Source of the DNA: Acidithiobacillus montserratensis
GTDB taxonomy: Bacteria > Pseudomonadota > Gammaproteobacteria > Acidithiobacillales > Acidithiobacillaceae
DNA: 6,435 nucleotides
Direction: 5' to 3'
Assembly: GCF_018853465.1 (NCBI RefSeq)
Contig: NZ_JABBOU010000156.1
Coordinates: forward strand, 1 to 6,435
Shown here: piece by piece, positions 1 to 6,255 of the stretch
Numbering within the stretch: position 1 is the stretch's first letter
Layout: each line of letters opens with the position of its first letter
Notes under the pieces: model-generated
The model's input: the letters and a program-made list of their open reading frames with translations, nothing else
Told to the model about the DNA's origin: nothing
The model's database searches: none
Position numbers and translations under genes: made by a program

Positions 1-231
1 TCTGCAGATTTGCTTTCCCTGCAATCCCGCCACAGCCGTCTGCTCAAAAACAATTTACGGGTCAATACAGAAACCTGGGGGCTATTGGATCCCTCCGGCC
101 GATCTGAACTGGGTTTTTGGCCGCTATTTATCGGACAGCAACGTTTCATGCTCATTGTCAGCGGTACGCCCCGTCTCCAGGATCAGTCCTTTGTCACACT
201 GGTTCAGGAACTGGATAAACGCTACCGCTAG
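1..231 (+). CDS. 3' end of an unrecognised protein gene (5' end outside window)
   Basis: The reading frame is open from the first base of the window to a TAG at 229-231, giving at least 76 C-terminal residues. A TTG at 10-12 could serve as a start, but the frame runs on upstream and no ribosome binding site can be seen, so I treat the gene as truncated by the window edge. The visible part is soluble, with no membrane segment. It has a hydrophobic stretch (FWPLFIGQQRFMLIVSG) that could be two beta strands of a GAF- or PAS-like fold, and it ends in a basic helix (VQELDKRYR). The strand-turn-strand pattern loosely recalls the C-terminal sensory part of some HDOD-domain proteins, but that is a guess. 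It lies 49 bases before the Roadblock gene on the same strand, so the two may be co-transcribed. No function is assigned. Confidence 0.6.
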   Translation, partial: SADLLSLQSRHSRLLKNNLRVNTETWGLLDPSGRSELGFWPLFIGQQRFMLIVSGTPRLQDQSFVTLVQELDKRYR

Positions 232-280
232 ATTTTTATATTTTACAAAGAATTATTGACAGTTTATCAGGAGAATTCCC

Positions 281-643
281 ATGCGTGAAGAAATGCTCAA
301 ATCCATCCTCAGTGACCTCAATGGCTCATCCGCCGATATTGAGGCTTCTGCGGTCATCTCTACCGACGGCCTTACCATTGCCTCCCTGCTTTCTTCCACC
401 ATGGATGAAGACCGCGTCGGCGCCATGGCTGCCGCCATGCTGTCTCTGGGTGACCGTACCGCCGCAGAATTGGCCCGGGGAGAGCTCGAGCAGGTCATGA
501 TCAAGGGAGACAACGGCTATGTACTGCTTATTCATGCCGGCCCGGATGCTGTTTTGACCATTATCGCCCGTAAGGAAGCCAAGCTGGGACTCGTCTTTCT
601 GGACGCCAAACGTGCTTCCAGTGGTATTGCCGAATTGTTGTGA
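281..643 (+). CDS. Roadblock/LC7 domain protein (MglB-like family)
   Basis: This is a 120-residue single-domain protein of the Roadblock/LC7 family. It shows the expected order: an N-terminal helix (residues 1-15), a strand with the typical ISTDG turn (about 21-30) followed by LTIASLL, a long Ala-rich central helix (42-66), an antiparallel strand pair (70-96, including VMIKGDNGYVLLIHAG), and a C-terminal helix (97-118). The length is normal for a stand-alone bacterial member. Such proteins dimerise and typically act on small Ras-like GTPases; MglB is the activator of MglA in Myxococcus polarity. No GTPase gene lies in this window, so its partner is unknown. The ATG is preceded by AGGAG at 269-273 with seven bases between, which fixes the start. 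The protein is cytoplasmic, with no signal peptide or membrane segment. It may share a transcript with the truncated gene upstream. Family assignment is confident; cellular role is open. Confidence 0.88.
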   Translation: MREEMLKSILSDLNGSSADIEASAVISTDGLTIASLLSSTMDEDRVGAMAAAMLSLGDRTAAELARGELEQVMIKGDNGYVLLIHAGPDAVLTIIARKEAKLGLVFLDAKRASSGIAELL

Positions 644-664
644 TCCCGCCTTTATTCAGGGATC
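642..664 (+). repeat. Short inverted repeat after the Roadblock gene
   Basis: GATCCC at 642-647 and GGGATC at 659-664 form a six-base-pair stem with an 11-base loop, starting inside the Roadblock stop codon. No run of T follows, so it is not a canonical intrinsic terminator. It could slow polymerase or protect a 3' end. Next to it, two imperfect copies of GATCGCTYCW lie head to tail at 661-680. Confidence 0.35.
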
Positions 665-676
665 GCTCCTGATCGC

Positions 677-706
677 TTCACAGCATCCGCTCCCTTGAGC
701 CATAAT
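677..706 (+). promoter_or_regulatory. Predicted sigma70-type promoter for the glyQ operon
   Basis: TTCACA at 677-682 matches the -35 consensus at five of six positions. CATAAT at 701-706 matches the -10 consensus at five of six positions. The spacer is 18 bases. Transcription would start near 712-714, leaving a leader of only about 20 bases before the glyQ ATG at 733. That is too short for a T-box or other riboswitch, so any control would act at initiation. This is prediction from consensus only. Confidence 0.55.
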
Positions 707-732
707 GCGCGAAATCACTGTTTGAGACGCAT

Positions 733-1605
733 ATGACTTTTCAGGAAATCATCCAGCGGCTCCAGAGTTTCTGGGCCGCACAGGGTTGCGTGCTATTGCA
801 GCCCATGGACATGCCCGTCGGGGCTGGCACTTTTCATCCCGCTACCTTTCTGCGCGCTATCGGCCCTGAACCATGGCGGGCGGCTTATGTGCAGCCTTCC
901 CGTCGTCCCACCGACGGACGCTACGGCGACAATCCCAATCGTCTCCAGCATTACTATCAGTTTCAGGCTGTTCTCAAACCTAATCCGATGAATTTACAGG
1001 ACCTGTATCTGGATTCCCTGGCGGCACTGGGAATTGACCCGAAAATCCAGGACATCCGGTTTGTGGAAGACGACTGGGAATCCCCAACCCTGGGTGCCTG
1101 GGGGCTGGGCTGGGAAGTCTGGCTGAATGGCATGGAAGTCACCCAGTTCACTTATTTTCAGCAGGTGGGCGGTCTGGATTGTCATCCGGTGATGGGCGAG
1201 GTGACTTATGGTCTGGAGCGCCTGGCCATGTACCTGCAAGGGGTAGAAAGCGTCTATGACCTGGTCTGGACTCCGGGAGTTCTTTACGGTGACGTATTTC
1301 ATCAGAATGAAGTGGAACAATCCCGCTACAATTTTGAGATGGCTCCTGTAGAAGATCTTTTTCAGCGTTTTGATCACGCTGAAGCCGATTGCCGTTCGCT
1401 CCTGACCAGCAAGCTGCCCTTGCCGGCCTATGAACGAGTTCTCGACTGCTCCCATACTTTCAATCTCCTGGATGCCCGGCATGCCATTGGCGTCAACGAA
1501 CGCGCCCGTTTTATCGGTCGGGTTCGTGGCCTGGCCAAAGGAGTAGCGGAAATTTATGCCGAAGCCCGGGCCGAACTGGGCCATCCCCTGTTGCGGAGTG
1601 CCTGA
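733..1605 (+). CDS. glyQ: Glycyl-tRNA synthetase alpha subunit
   Basis: This is the catalytic subunit of the alpha2-beta2 bacterial glycyl-tRNA synthetase, which activates glycine with ATP and charges tRNA-Gly in the cytoplasm. The 290 residues are close to the family length of about 300. It begins with the characteristic [20 protein letters not shown]. Class II motif 2 is seen at about residues 49-79 ([19 protein letters not shown], then [10 protein letters not shown]). The conserved [19 protein letters not shown] stretch lies at 112-130, and motif 3 ([10 protein letters not shown]) at 160-169. The ATG is the family-typical start. The ribosome binding site is weak (only GAG at 724-726), which is unusual for a housekeeping gene. 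It is the first gene of the operon; its TGA overlaps the glyS ATG by one base, matching the need for equal amounts of both subunits. I am very sure of this call. Confidence 0.98.
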   Translation: MTFQEIIQRLQSFWAAQGCVLLQPMDMPVGAGTFHPATFLRAIGPEPWRAAYVQPSRRPTDGRYGDNPNRLQHYYQFQAVLKPNPMNLQDLYLDSLAALGIDPKIQDIRFVEDDWESPTLGAWGLGWEVWLNGMEVTQFTYFQQVGGLDCHPVMGEVTYGLERLAMYLQGVESVYDLVWTPGVLYGDVFHQNEVEQSRYNFEMAPVEDLFQRFDHAEADCRSLLTSKLPLPAYERVLDCSHTFNLLDARHAIGVNERARFIGRVRGLAKGVAEIYAEARAELGHPLLRSA

Positions 1606-3704
1606 TGTCAGCCCATGAAAAACTTCTGCGGGAAGATTGTCTTCTGGAAATCGGTTGTGAAGAGCTTCCCGCCCGCGAACAACTCCCCTTAAGGGATGCC
1701 GCAGTTGCGCAGATGACTCGCCTGCTGGGTGAAGCCGGGCTCGATTGTGGTCAGATTACGGCCTATGTCACCCCCCGACGTCTGGCTTTATGGATTCAGG
1801 ACCTCGCCCTGCACAGCCATCCCCGGGAAAGCATCCGGCGCGGCCCCCCGGTAGCGAGAGCCCGGGATGCCAATGGAAATGTTACGCCCGCAGCCGAAGG
1901 TTTCGCCCGCTCCTGTGGTGTAAGCTTCGCCGATTTGCACACCCTTGAAACGGAAAAAGGTCCGGTGCTGGCCTGGCGGGAAATCGAAGCCGCACGCAGC
2001 AGTTACAGCCTGCTCCCGGAAATTGCCAGCCAGACTATTGCCGCCCTGCCCTTACGCAAAAGCATGCACTGGGGATCCCGTCAGGACAGCTTCCTGCGCC
2101 CGGTACGCTGGCTGCTTTTACGTCAAGGACAACAAGTCCTGGACTGGCAGGCCTTTGGACTGCAAGCCGGAGGCATAAGCTTCGGTCATCGGGTCCATCA
2201 TCCTGAAGCCATCCTCATTCCGCAGCCCTCAGAATACGCCGAGGCCCTGATGCATGGCCAGGTGATGGCGGATTTCGACCTGCGCCGCGAGCATATTGCC
2301 CACAAAATTTCCGCCTTGGCCGAAGACCTGGGGGCTACCCCCATATTACTTCCCGCCCTACTGGATGAAATTACCGGGCTGAATGAGTGGCCGGTGATCC
2401 TGTTGGGCAGCTTTGCCGAAGATTACCTGCGGATTCCCGAAGAAGCACTGATCACCGTGATGATGCAGCATCAACGCTATGTTCCGTTACGCGGCGAAAA
2501 TGGCCAACTGATAGCCCAATATGGGTTTGCAGCCAACTTGCACAGTCAGGATGCGCAAGTGGTGATTCATGGGAATAACCGGGTGCTGCGCGCCCGCCTG
2601 GCCGATGCCGCTTTTTTCTGGGATCAGGATCGCCAGAAGTCCCTGGCCGAAAGACTTCCAGAGCTGAAACAGGTCCTCTTTCAGGAGGGTCTGGGCAGCA
2701 TTTATGACAAAACCCTGCGCCTGCAAAAACTGGCCCGGGCCTTAAGCCCGTTCTGCCAGGTCAATGCGGATGACCTGGAACGGGCCGCTGAACTCTGCAA
2801 AAGTGATTTGCTCTCCGGCGTGGTGGGAGAATTTCCCGAACTGCAGGGCATCATGGGCGGACATTACGCCCGTCATGACGGCGAAAAAGCCGAAGTCGCG
2901 GCGGCCATTGGTCAACATTACCTGCCCAACGGTCGCGATGATGATACCCCCCCGAGCCGGGCCGGTCAGTGCCTGGCCATCGCCGACAAGCTCGATACCC
3001 TCTGCGGCTTTTTTGCCATTGGCAAAGTCCCCAGCGGCGACCGGGATCCCTTTGCCCTGCGCCGGGCCGCATTGGGCATCTTGCGCATTATTCTCAATGC
3101 CGATTTAGTTCTGCACCTGGACACCGCCGTTGATCTGACACTGGAGACTCTGGGGCACGCCATCGTCAAAGATCCTATGGCAGTTCGCAGCGCCATACTC
3201 GACTTTTTCCAGGATCGGATGCGCGTCTATTTCCGGGAGGAGGGTTTTCGCGGTGACCAGATCAACGCCGTACTCAGCCGCCAGCCCCATCAGATGGTCG
3301 ACGCAAGACAACGCCTGGAAGCCCTGGCCGCTTTTCTGGCCGATCACCCCTCTGCCGAGGCTCTTGCGGCACTGATCAAACGCATCAACAACCTGCTCCG
3401 TAAAGAACATCAGGAAGTGACGGGCGAGCCCGATCCGCAATGCTTCGAAGATCCCGCTGAAAGACAGCTCTGGACGCACTGGCAAGCCATGGCCGGGTCC
3501 GTGCATACCCATCTGCAACAAGGACACTATGCCAGCGCTCTGGATTTGCTGGCTGGATTACGCCCCTCCGTTGACCAGTTTTTCGATCAGGTCATGGTCA
3601 TGGCGGAAAATCCCGAAATCCGGCAAAACCGGCTGGCCCTGCTGTCTCGACTGCAGGACAGTTTTCTGAGCATTGCCGACTTTGCGCAACTCCAGGGCTC
3701 CTGA
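1605..3704 (+). CDS. glyS: Glycyl-tRNA synthetase beta subunit
   Basis: This is the large subunit of the tetrameric glycyl-tRNA synthetase, needed for tRNA binding and charging. Its 699 residues match the family (about 690). It opens with LLEIGCEELPA (13-23) and TPRRLAL (56-62), both family hallmarks, then the RRGPP and GFARSCGV segments near 78-106. A long central region with MMQHQRYVPL and NRVLRARLADAAFFWDQDR resembles the E. coli protein closely. The HD-like segment HYARHDGE lies at about 420-427 and RDPFALRRAALGILRII at about 480-496. The C-terminal 150 or so residues fit the DALR-type anticodon-binding domain. GGAG at 1595-1598, inside the end of glyQ, sits six bases before the ATG. The TGATG junction with glyQ and a second TGATG junction with gmhB point to coupled translation. 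No frameshift or missing segment is seen. Confidence 0.98.
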   Translation: MSAHEKLLREDCLLEIGCEELPAREQLPLRDAAVAQMTRLLGEAGLDCGQITAYVTPRRLALWIQDLALHSHPRESIRRGPPVARARDANGNVTPAAEGFARSCGVSFADLHTLETEKGPVLAWREIEAARSSYSLLPEIASQTIAALPLRKSMHWGSRQDSFLRPVRWLLLRQGQQVLDWQAFGLQAGGISFGHRVHHPEAILIPQPSEYAEALMHGQVMADFDLRREHIAHKISALAEDLGATPILLPALLDEITGLNEWPVILLGSFAEDYLRIPEEALITVMMQHQRYVPLRGENGQLIAQYGFAANLHSQDAQVVIHGNNRVLRARLADAAFFWDQDRQKSLAERLPELKQVLFQEGLGSIYDKTLRLQKLARALSPFCQVNADDLERAAELCKSDLLSGVVGEFPELQGIMGGHYARHDGEKAEVAAAIGQHYLPNGRDDDTPPSRAGQCLAIADKLDTLCGFFAIGKVPSGDRDPFALRRAALGILRIILNADLVLHLDTAVDLTLETLGHAIVKDPMAVRSAILDFFQDRMRVYFREEGFRGDQINAVLSRQPHQMVDARQRLEALAAFLADHPSAEALAALIKRINNLLRKEHQEVTGEPDPQCFEDPAERQLWTHWQAMAGSVHTHLQQGHYASALDLLAGLRPSVDQFFDQVMVMAENPEIRQNRLALLSRLQDSFLSIADFAQLQGS

Positions 3705-4243
3705 TGGCGCAATGGGTGATTCTCGACCGTGACGGCGTCATCAATGAAGACAGCAATGCCTTCATCAAGTCTCCCGCAGAATGGCGACCTATACCGGGTA
3801 GCCTGGAAGCCATTGCCCGCCTCAACAGGGCGGGATTTCAGGTAGTCGTGGCCACCAACCAGTCCGGTGTTGGGCGGGGACTGTTCGATATTCGCACCCT
3901 CACGGCCATTCATCAGCGCATGCGTCAGGAACTGGCTGTTTTTGGGGGACGCATTGAAGCCATTTTTTTCTGCCCCCATCCGCCCGACGCCGGTTGCCAG
4001 TGCCGCAAGCCTCTGCCGGGTATGTTCCAGCAAATAGCCGAACGCCTGCAGATTTCTCTGGACAATGTGCCAGCCATTGGCGACAGTCTGCGGGATCTGC
4101 AGGCAGCCCGGGACGCTGGCGCCAAGCCCATACTGGTACTCACCGGGAAAGGACAAAATACCCGTCGCGAAGCCGAGCTGGCCGGATACCCGATTTTTGC
4201 GGACTTGGCGGCGGTAGTGCAGGCCTTGTTGGGTGCAGCTTGA
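3704..4243 (+). CDS. gmhB: D-glycero-D-manno-heptose 1,7-bisphosphate 7-phosphatase (HAD family)
   Basis: This 179-residue enzyme of the HAD superfamily removes the 7-phosphate from heptose bisphosphate during ADP-heptose synthesis for LPS inner core, in the cytoplasm. Motif I is DRDGVIN (8-14), with nucleophile D8 and acid/base D10. Motif II is TNQSGVGRG (51-59). The motif III lysine is K102 in CRKPLPGM, and motif IV is GDSLRDLQAA with D127. The four zinc ligands of the GmhB loop are all present: C90, H92, C98 and C100. These residues separate it from the related histidinol-phosphate phosphatases, although the two groups are close and specificity is inferred. The start overlaps the glyS stop by one base, with a modest AGGG at 3694-3697. 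The other heptose genes (gmhA, hldE) are not here; scattered heptose genes are usual. The neighbouring plsC makes an envelope-biogenesis pair. Confidence 0.93.
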   Translation: MAQWVILDRDGVINEDSNAFIKSPAEWRPIPGSLEAIARLNRAGFQVVVATNQSGVGRGLFDIRTLTAIHQRMRQELAVFGGRIEAIFFCPHPPDAGCQCRKPLPGMFQQIAERLQISLDNVPAIGDSLRDLQAARDAGAKPILVLTGKGQNTRREAELAGYPIFADLAAVVQALLGAA

Positions 4244-4962
4244 TACAAACCCTGCGCAGCGGCATTTTTTACCTTGGCTTTACCCTGTGGACGCTGGTCT
4301 GGGCCTTTTTTACCCTGCTGACCGTGCCTATGCCACTGGCAGCGCGGGTCTGGGCCAGCCGCCTCTGGGCCCGGGTTGCCGTCCACTGGCTCGGCCTCAG
4401 TTGCGGACTACACTATCGCATCCGGGGTCTGGAAAACATTCCCGACACCCCCTGCGTGATTGTCGCCAACCACCAATCGGCTCTGGAAACCCTGCTCCTC
4501 TGGTGTATATTCCCGCGTCTTTCCTATGTGCTTAAACATGAGCTATTCCGCATCCCCATTATTGGTTGGGGTCTGCGCCTGGCCTGGCCCATTGGCATTG
4601 ATCGCAGCGCGGGTCGTCAAGCCTTGGTACAGGTGATGGAAGAAGGCAAACTGCGCCTGGCCGCCGGATTTCATGTGGTCATTTTTCCCGAAGGTACTCG
4701 CTACCCCTGTGGTGAAGTCGGCCCGTTCAGCAGTACGGCAGCAGGGTTGGCCTTACGCGCAGAAGTGCCTTTGCTGCCCATTGCCGTCAACAGCGGCTGC
4801 TTTTGGGCGCGAAATGACTGGCGCAAAAAATCCGGGCAGGTAGAAGTACAGATTGGTCCGGCACTGCCCGCCAGCGGAAAATCGGCGGCCCTGACCCAGG
4901 CCGCCGAAAACTGGATTCGCGCCACCGTCAGGCAGATGCCAGGCGCGCCTGCAAAGCCGTAA
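4240..4962 (+). CDS. plsC: 1-acyl-sn-glycerol-3-phosphate acyltransferase (PlsC family)
   Basis: This protein is predicted to transfer a fatty acyl group to lysophosphatidic acid to form phosphatidic acid at the inner membrane. With the TTG start at 4240 it has 240 residues, normal for PlsC. A hydrophobic N-terminal segment (about 9-29) would anchor it in the membrane. The acyltransferase motifs appear in order: NHQSALET (77-84, an HX4E form of the usual HX4D), GWGLRLAWPIGIDR (109-122), FPEGTR (149-154) and VPLLPIAVNSG (176-186). The frame is open back to 3994, but that part lies within gmhB in another frame and is not PlsC-like. The later in-frame GTG (4324) and ATG (4330) would remove the membrane segment. 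TTG overlaps the gmhB TGA as TTGA and lacks a clear ribosome binding site, so reinitiation after gmhB is likely. Its 3' end overlaps the convergent rimK-like gene. Acyl-chain and substrate specificity are inferred; lysophospholipid or aminolipid acyltransferases share these motifs. Confidence 0.9.
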   Translation: MIQTLRSGIFYLGFTLWTLVWAFFTLLTVPMPLAARVWASRLWARVAVHWLGLSCGLHYRIRGLENIPDTPCVIVANHQSALETLLLWCIFPRLSYVLKHELFRIPIIGWGLRLAWPIGIDRSAGRQALVQVMEEGKLRLAAGFHVVIFPEGTRYPCGEVGPFSSTAAGLALRAEVPLLPIAVNSGCFWARNDWRKKSGQVEVQIGPALPASGKSAALTQAAENWIRATVRQMPGAPAKP

Positions 4963-5821
4963 CAATCTCTTCGGCTATGGGTATTCCTGTGGTTTTTTCA
5001 ACACCTTCAAGACTGGGAGACGGATTCACCTCCAAGACCAACGGATTCTGATCAGCATCAGCCATCAGATCCACTCCAGCAAAATCCAAGCCCAGGGCTA
5101 TAGCGGCTTTCCGCGCCGCATCCGCCCAGGTATCCGGTAGATCAGACCATGCCCGGGCCCGGCCACCACAGTGCAGATTGCTGCGAAAATCCTCAGCGGG
5201 AGATTCGCGAATCATGGCAGCCATCACCTTTCCAAACAAGACAATCACCCGGACATCCTGACGGCCCGGTAAATACTGCTGAATCATGGCCTCATGCTGA
5301 AGACTCAGAAAAGTATCCAGCATGCCTCGCGCCGCCATGGGTGAATCCGCCAGACTGACACCGACGCCCTGGGAACCATGCAGAAGCTTGTGGACCAAGG
5401 GAGTTCCCAGCATTTCCAGCGCCGCTTCCCGCTGCCGTGCATCGGTGAAATACAGGGTCTGCGGAACGGCTATTCCGGCAGCCACCAGAACCTGCAAGGA
5501 CGCAAATTTATCCCGCGCCAATTGCAGGGCCCCAGCCCCATTCAGGCACAGGGTTCCGGCTCCGGCAAAATAGCGGAGCAGACGTGCACCCAAGGCGGTA
5601 ATGGGCCCGCCGATTCGCGGGATGACAGCGGCGCAATGGGGAAGGACTTCGCCATTGACATACAACTCCGCGTGCTGGCCATTCAGAGACAACAGACATT
5701 GCTCCGGGGCGAGGAGCAGCGGCTCCATGCCTCTCGTCGCAATGGCCTGGAGGAGTCTCCGGGTGGAATACAAATTCCCGAAACGCGACAACACCACGAT
5801 TTTGGTATTTACCGCCATCAT
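4928..5821 (-). CDS. rimK: RimK-family ATP-grasp alpha-L-glutamate ligase
   Basis: This is a 297-residue ATP-grasp ligase close in length and order to E. coli RimK (300), which adds glutamates to the C-terminus of ribosomal protein S6. The N-terminal domain contains KIVVLSRFGNLYSTRRL (7-23) and AAVIPRIGGPIT (64-75). The ATP-grasp part contains RDK (103-105), PLVHKLLHGSQGVGV (141-155, with the nucleotide-binding K145), DVRVIV (189-194), DFRSNLHCGG (211-220), DFAGVDLM (246-253) and the metal-binding LEVNPSPSLEGVEKTTG (263-279, with E264 and N266). The segments around 211-220 and 263-279 are nearly those of RimK and favour it over LysX, MptN or CofF. The loop at 145-152 has His148 where I recall Glu in E. 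coli. The start ATG overlaps the upstream orf104 stop (TGATG), with no good ribosome binding site, so coupling is likely; a second ATG follows at once (5818-5816). The real substrate is not proven. Confidence 0.88.
   Translation of the reverse strand: MMAVNTKIVVLSRFGNLYSTRRLLQAIATRGMEPLLLAPEQCLLSLNGQHAELYVNGEVLPHCAAVIPRIGGPITALGARLLRYFAGAGTLCLNGAGALQLARDKFASLQVLVAAGIAVPQTLYFTDARQREAALEMLGTPLVHKLLHGSQGVGVSLADSPMAARGMLDTFLSLQHEAMIQQYLPGRQDVRVIVLFGKVMAAMIRESPAEDFRSNLHCGGRARAWSDLPDTWADAARKAAIALGLDFAGVDLMADADQNPLVLEVNPSPSLEGVEKTTGIPIAEEIVTALQARLASA
4940..4951. repeat. Perfect 12-base palindrome in the plsC/rimK overlap
   Basis: CAGGCGCGCCTG is identical to its reverse complement and sits inside the 35 bases where the two convergent coding regions overlap. 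There is no loop, so it is not a standard terminator hairpin, and no T run lies on either side. In a GC-rich genome it may be chance. Confidence 0.4.
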
Positions 5822-6135
5822 CAGGACGGATCAGCACGGAAACTCAGCAGGGGTAATTCACCATGGGCGATGGATCTTTCGATGAAACCCGCCCGCCCCG
5901 GCTGTTCCTGTTCCAGCAGCTGCCGCGCCTGGGATTTTTCTCCGCAGATCGCGGCAAACAGCACCTCCAGTTCCAGAGGGTTCACCCGCAAACTCCCAAA
6001 AGGATTTTCGCGACTGGCAGCGCGCCAGAACAAATTGGGCAACCACCCCTTGCTTCGCACCAGAGGATTTTGATAAAGCCGCTGGCACGCTTCTGCAATT
6101 TGTTGTTCTGCCTGTTCTTCCCGGATGTTTTCCAT
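5821..6135 (-). CDS. Uncharacterised 104-residue protein coupled to rimK
   Basis: I do not recognise this protein. It has 104 residues, with a Glu/Gln-rich N-terminal helix (MENIREEQAEQQIAEACQRL), a Trp-containing middle (KGWLPNLFWRAASRENPFGS, 29-48), a probable helix pair (PLELEVLFAAICGEKSQARQLLEQE, about 53-77, described here as two parts), and the end LPLLSFRADPS. There is no signal peptide, membrane segment or known catalytic motif. It lacks an EAL motif and a retropepsin DTGA motif, so it is neither RimA nor RimB of the Pseudomonas rim operon. Support for a real gene: ordinary codon choice, the overlap of its TGA with the rimK ATG, and the upstream spacer. The ATG at 6135-6133 is the only start after an in-frame TAA. 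GGAAGG lies only two bases before it; AAGGA lies about 13 bases before it. A weak promoter with -10 TATGAT at 6205-6200 is possible. It may assist the ligase or be its substrate, which is speculation. Confidence 0.68.
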   Translation of the reverse strand: MENIREEQAEQQIAEACQRLYQNPLVRSKGWLPNLFWRAASRENPFGSLRVNPLELEVLFAAICGEKSQARQLLEQEQPGRAGFIERSIAHGELPLLSFRADPS

Positions 6136-6212
6136 TGCCTTCCATTGATCCTTGTTTGCTAGGGGTTAATGCGCCCTGATCCATGCCCAAAAATTCATCA
6201 TCATAAAACTTC

Positions 6213-6228
6213 TTCCTTGGCAAGGGAA
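6213..6228. promoter_or_regulatory. Imperfect dyad over the -35 region, possible operator
   Basis: CCTTG (6215-6219) and CAAGG (6221-6225) are perfect inverted arms around one central G. The outer TT and AA extend the symmetry with one extra base (TTCCTTG/CAAGGGAA). The dyad covers the predicted forward -35 box, so a protein bound here could block polymerase. The regulator is unknown. Confidence 0.35.
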
Positions 6229-6245
6229 TTATTGTGGAGCATAAT
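6217..6245 (+). promoter_or_regulatory. Predicted sigma70-type promoter for the gene at 6314
   Basis: TTGGCA at 6217-6222 (five of six consensus bases) and CATAAT at 6240-6245 (five of six) are separated by exactly 17 bases. Transcription would start near 6252, giving a leader of roughly 62 bases before the ATG at 6314. An alternative, weaker reading uses TTGTGG (6232-6237) and TATAAA (6255-6260). The arms TATTGT (6230-6235) and ACAATA (6251-6256) form an inverted repeat centred on the -10 box. Confidence 0.6.
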
Positions 6246-6255
6246 AGTCGACAAT

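Noticed and set aside
256..261. TTGACA, a perfect -35 sequence before the Roadblock gene
   Set aside because: A -10 box at normal spacing would fall on the start codon region (about 279-284, CCCATG), which has no resemblance to TATAAT.
253..513. Minus-strand reading frame over the Roadblock gene
   Set aside because: Low-complexity Ser/Met/Ala translation opposite a recognisable domain, with no support.
644..732. Possible T-box or glycine riboswitch ahead of glyQ
   Set aside because: The spacer is only 89 bases and the predicted leader about 20 bases, with no T-box sequence or tandem aptamer; T-boxes are also mainly a Gram-positive device.
994..1584. Long minus-strand reading frame of 196 codons inside glyQ
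   Set aside because: It is antisense to a gene of certain identity, has no recognisable domain and no ribosome binding site; long antisense frames are common in this base composition.
3587..4156. Minus-strand reading frame of 189 codons across the glyS/gmhB junction
   Set aside because: It is antisense to conserved catalytic motifs of gmhB and spans a gene boundary; the translation resembles no known family.
3994..4239. Longer plsC with an ATG start at 3994
   Set aside because: The extra 82 residues lie entirely within gmhB, are Pro/Ser/Arg-rich shadow sequence, and would put the membrane segment in the middle of the protein.
5378..6073. Plus-strand reading frame of 231 codons opposite rimK and orf104
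   Set aside because: Its translation is low in structure and it runs antisense to the clear RimK ATP-grasp motifs.
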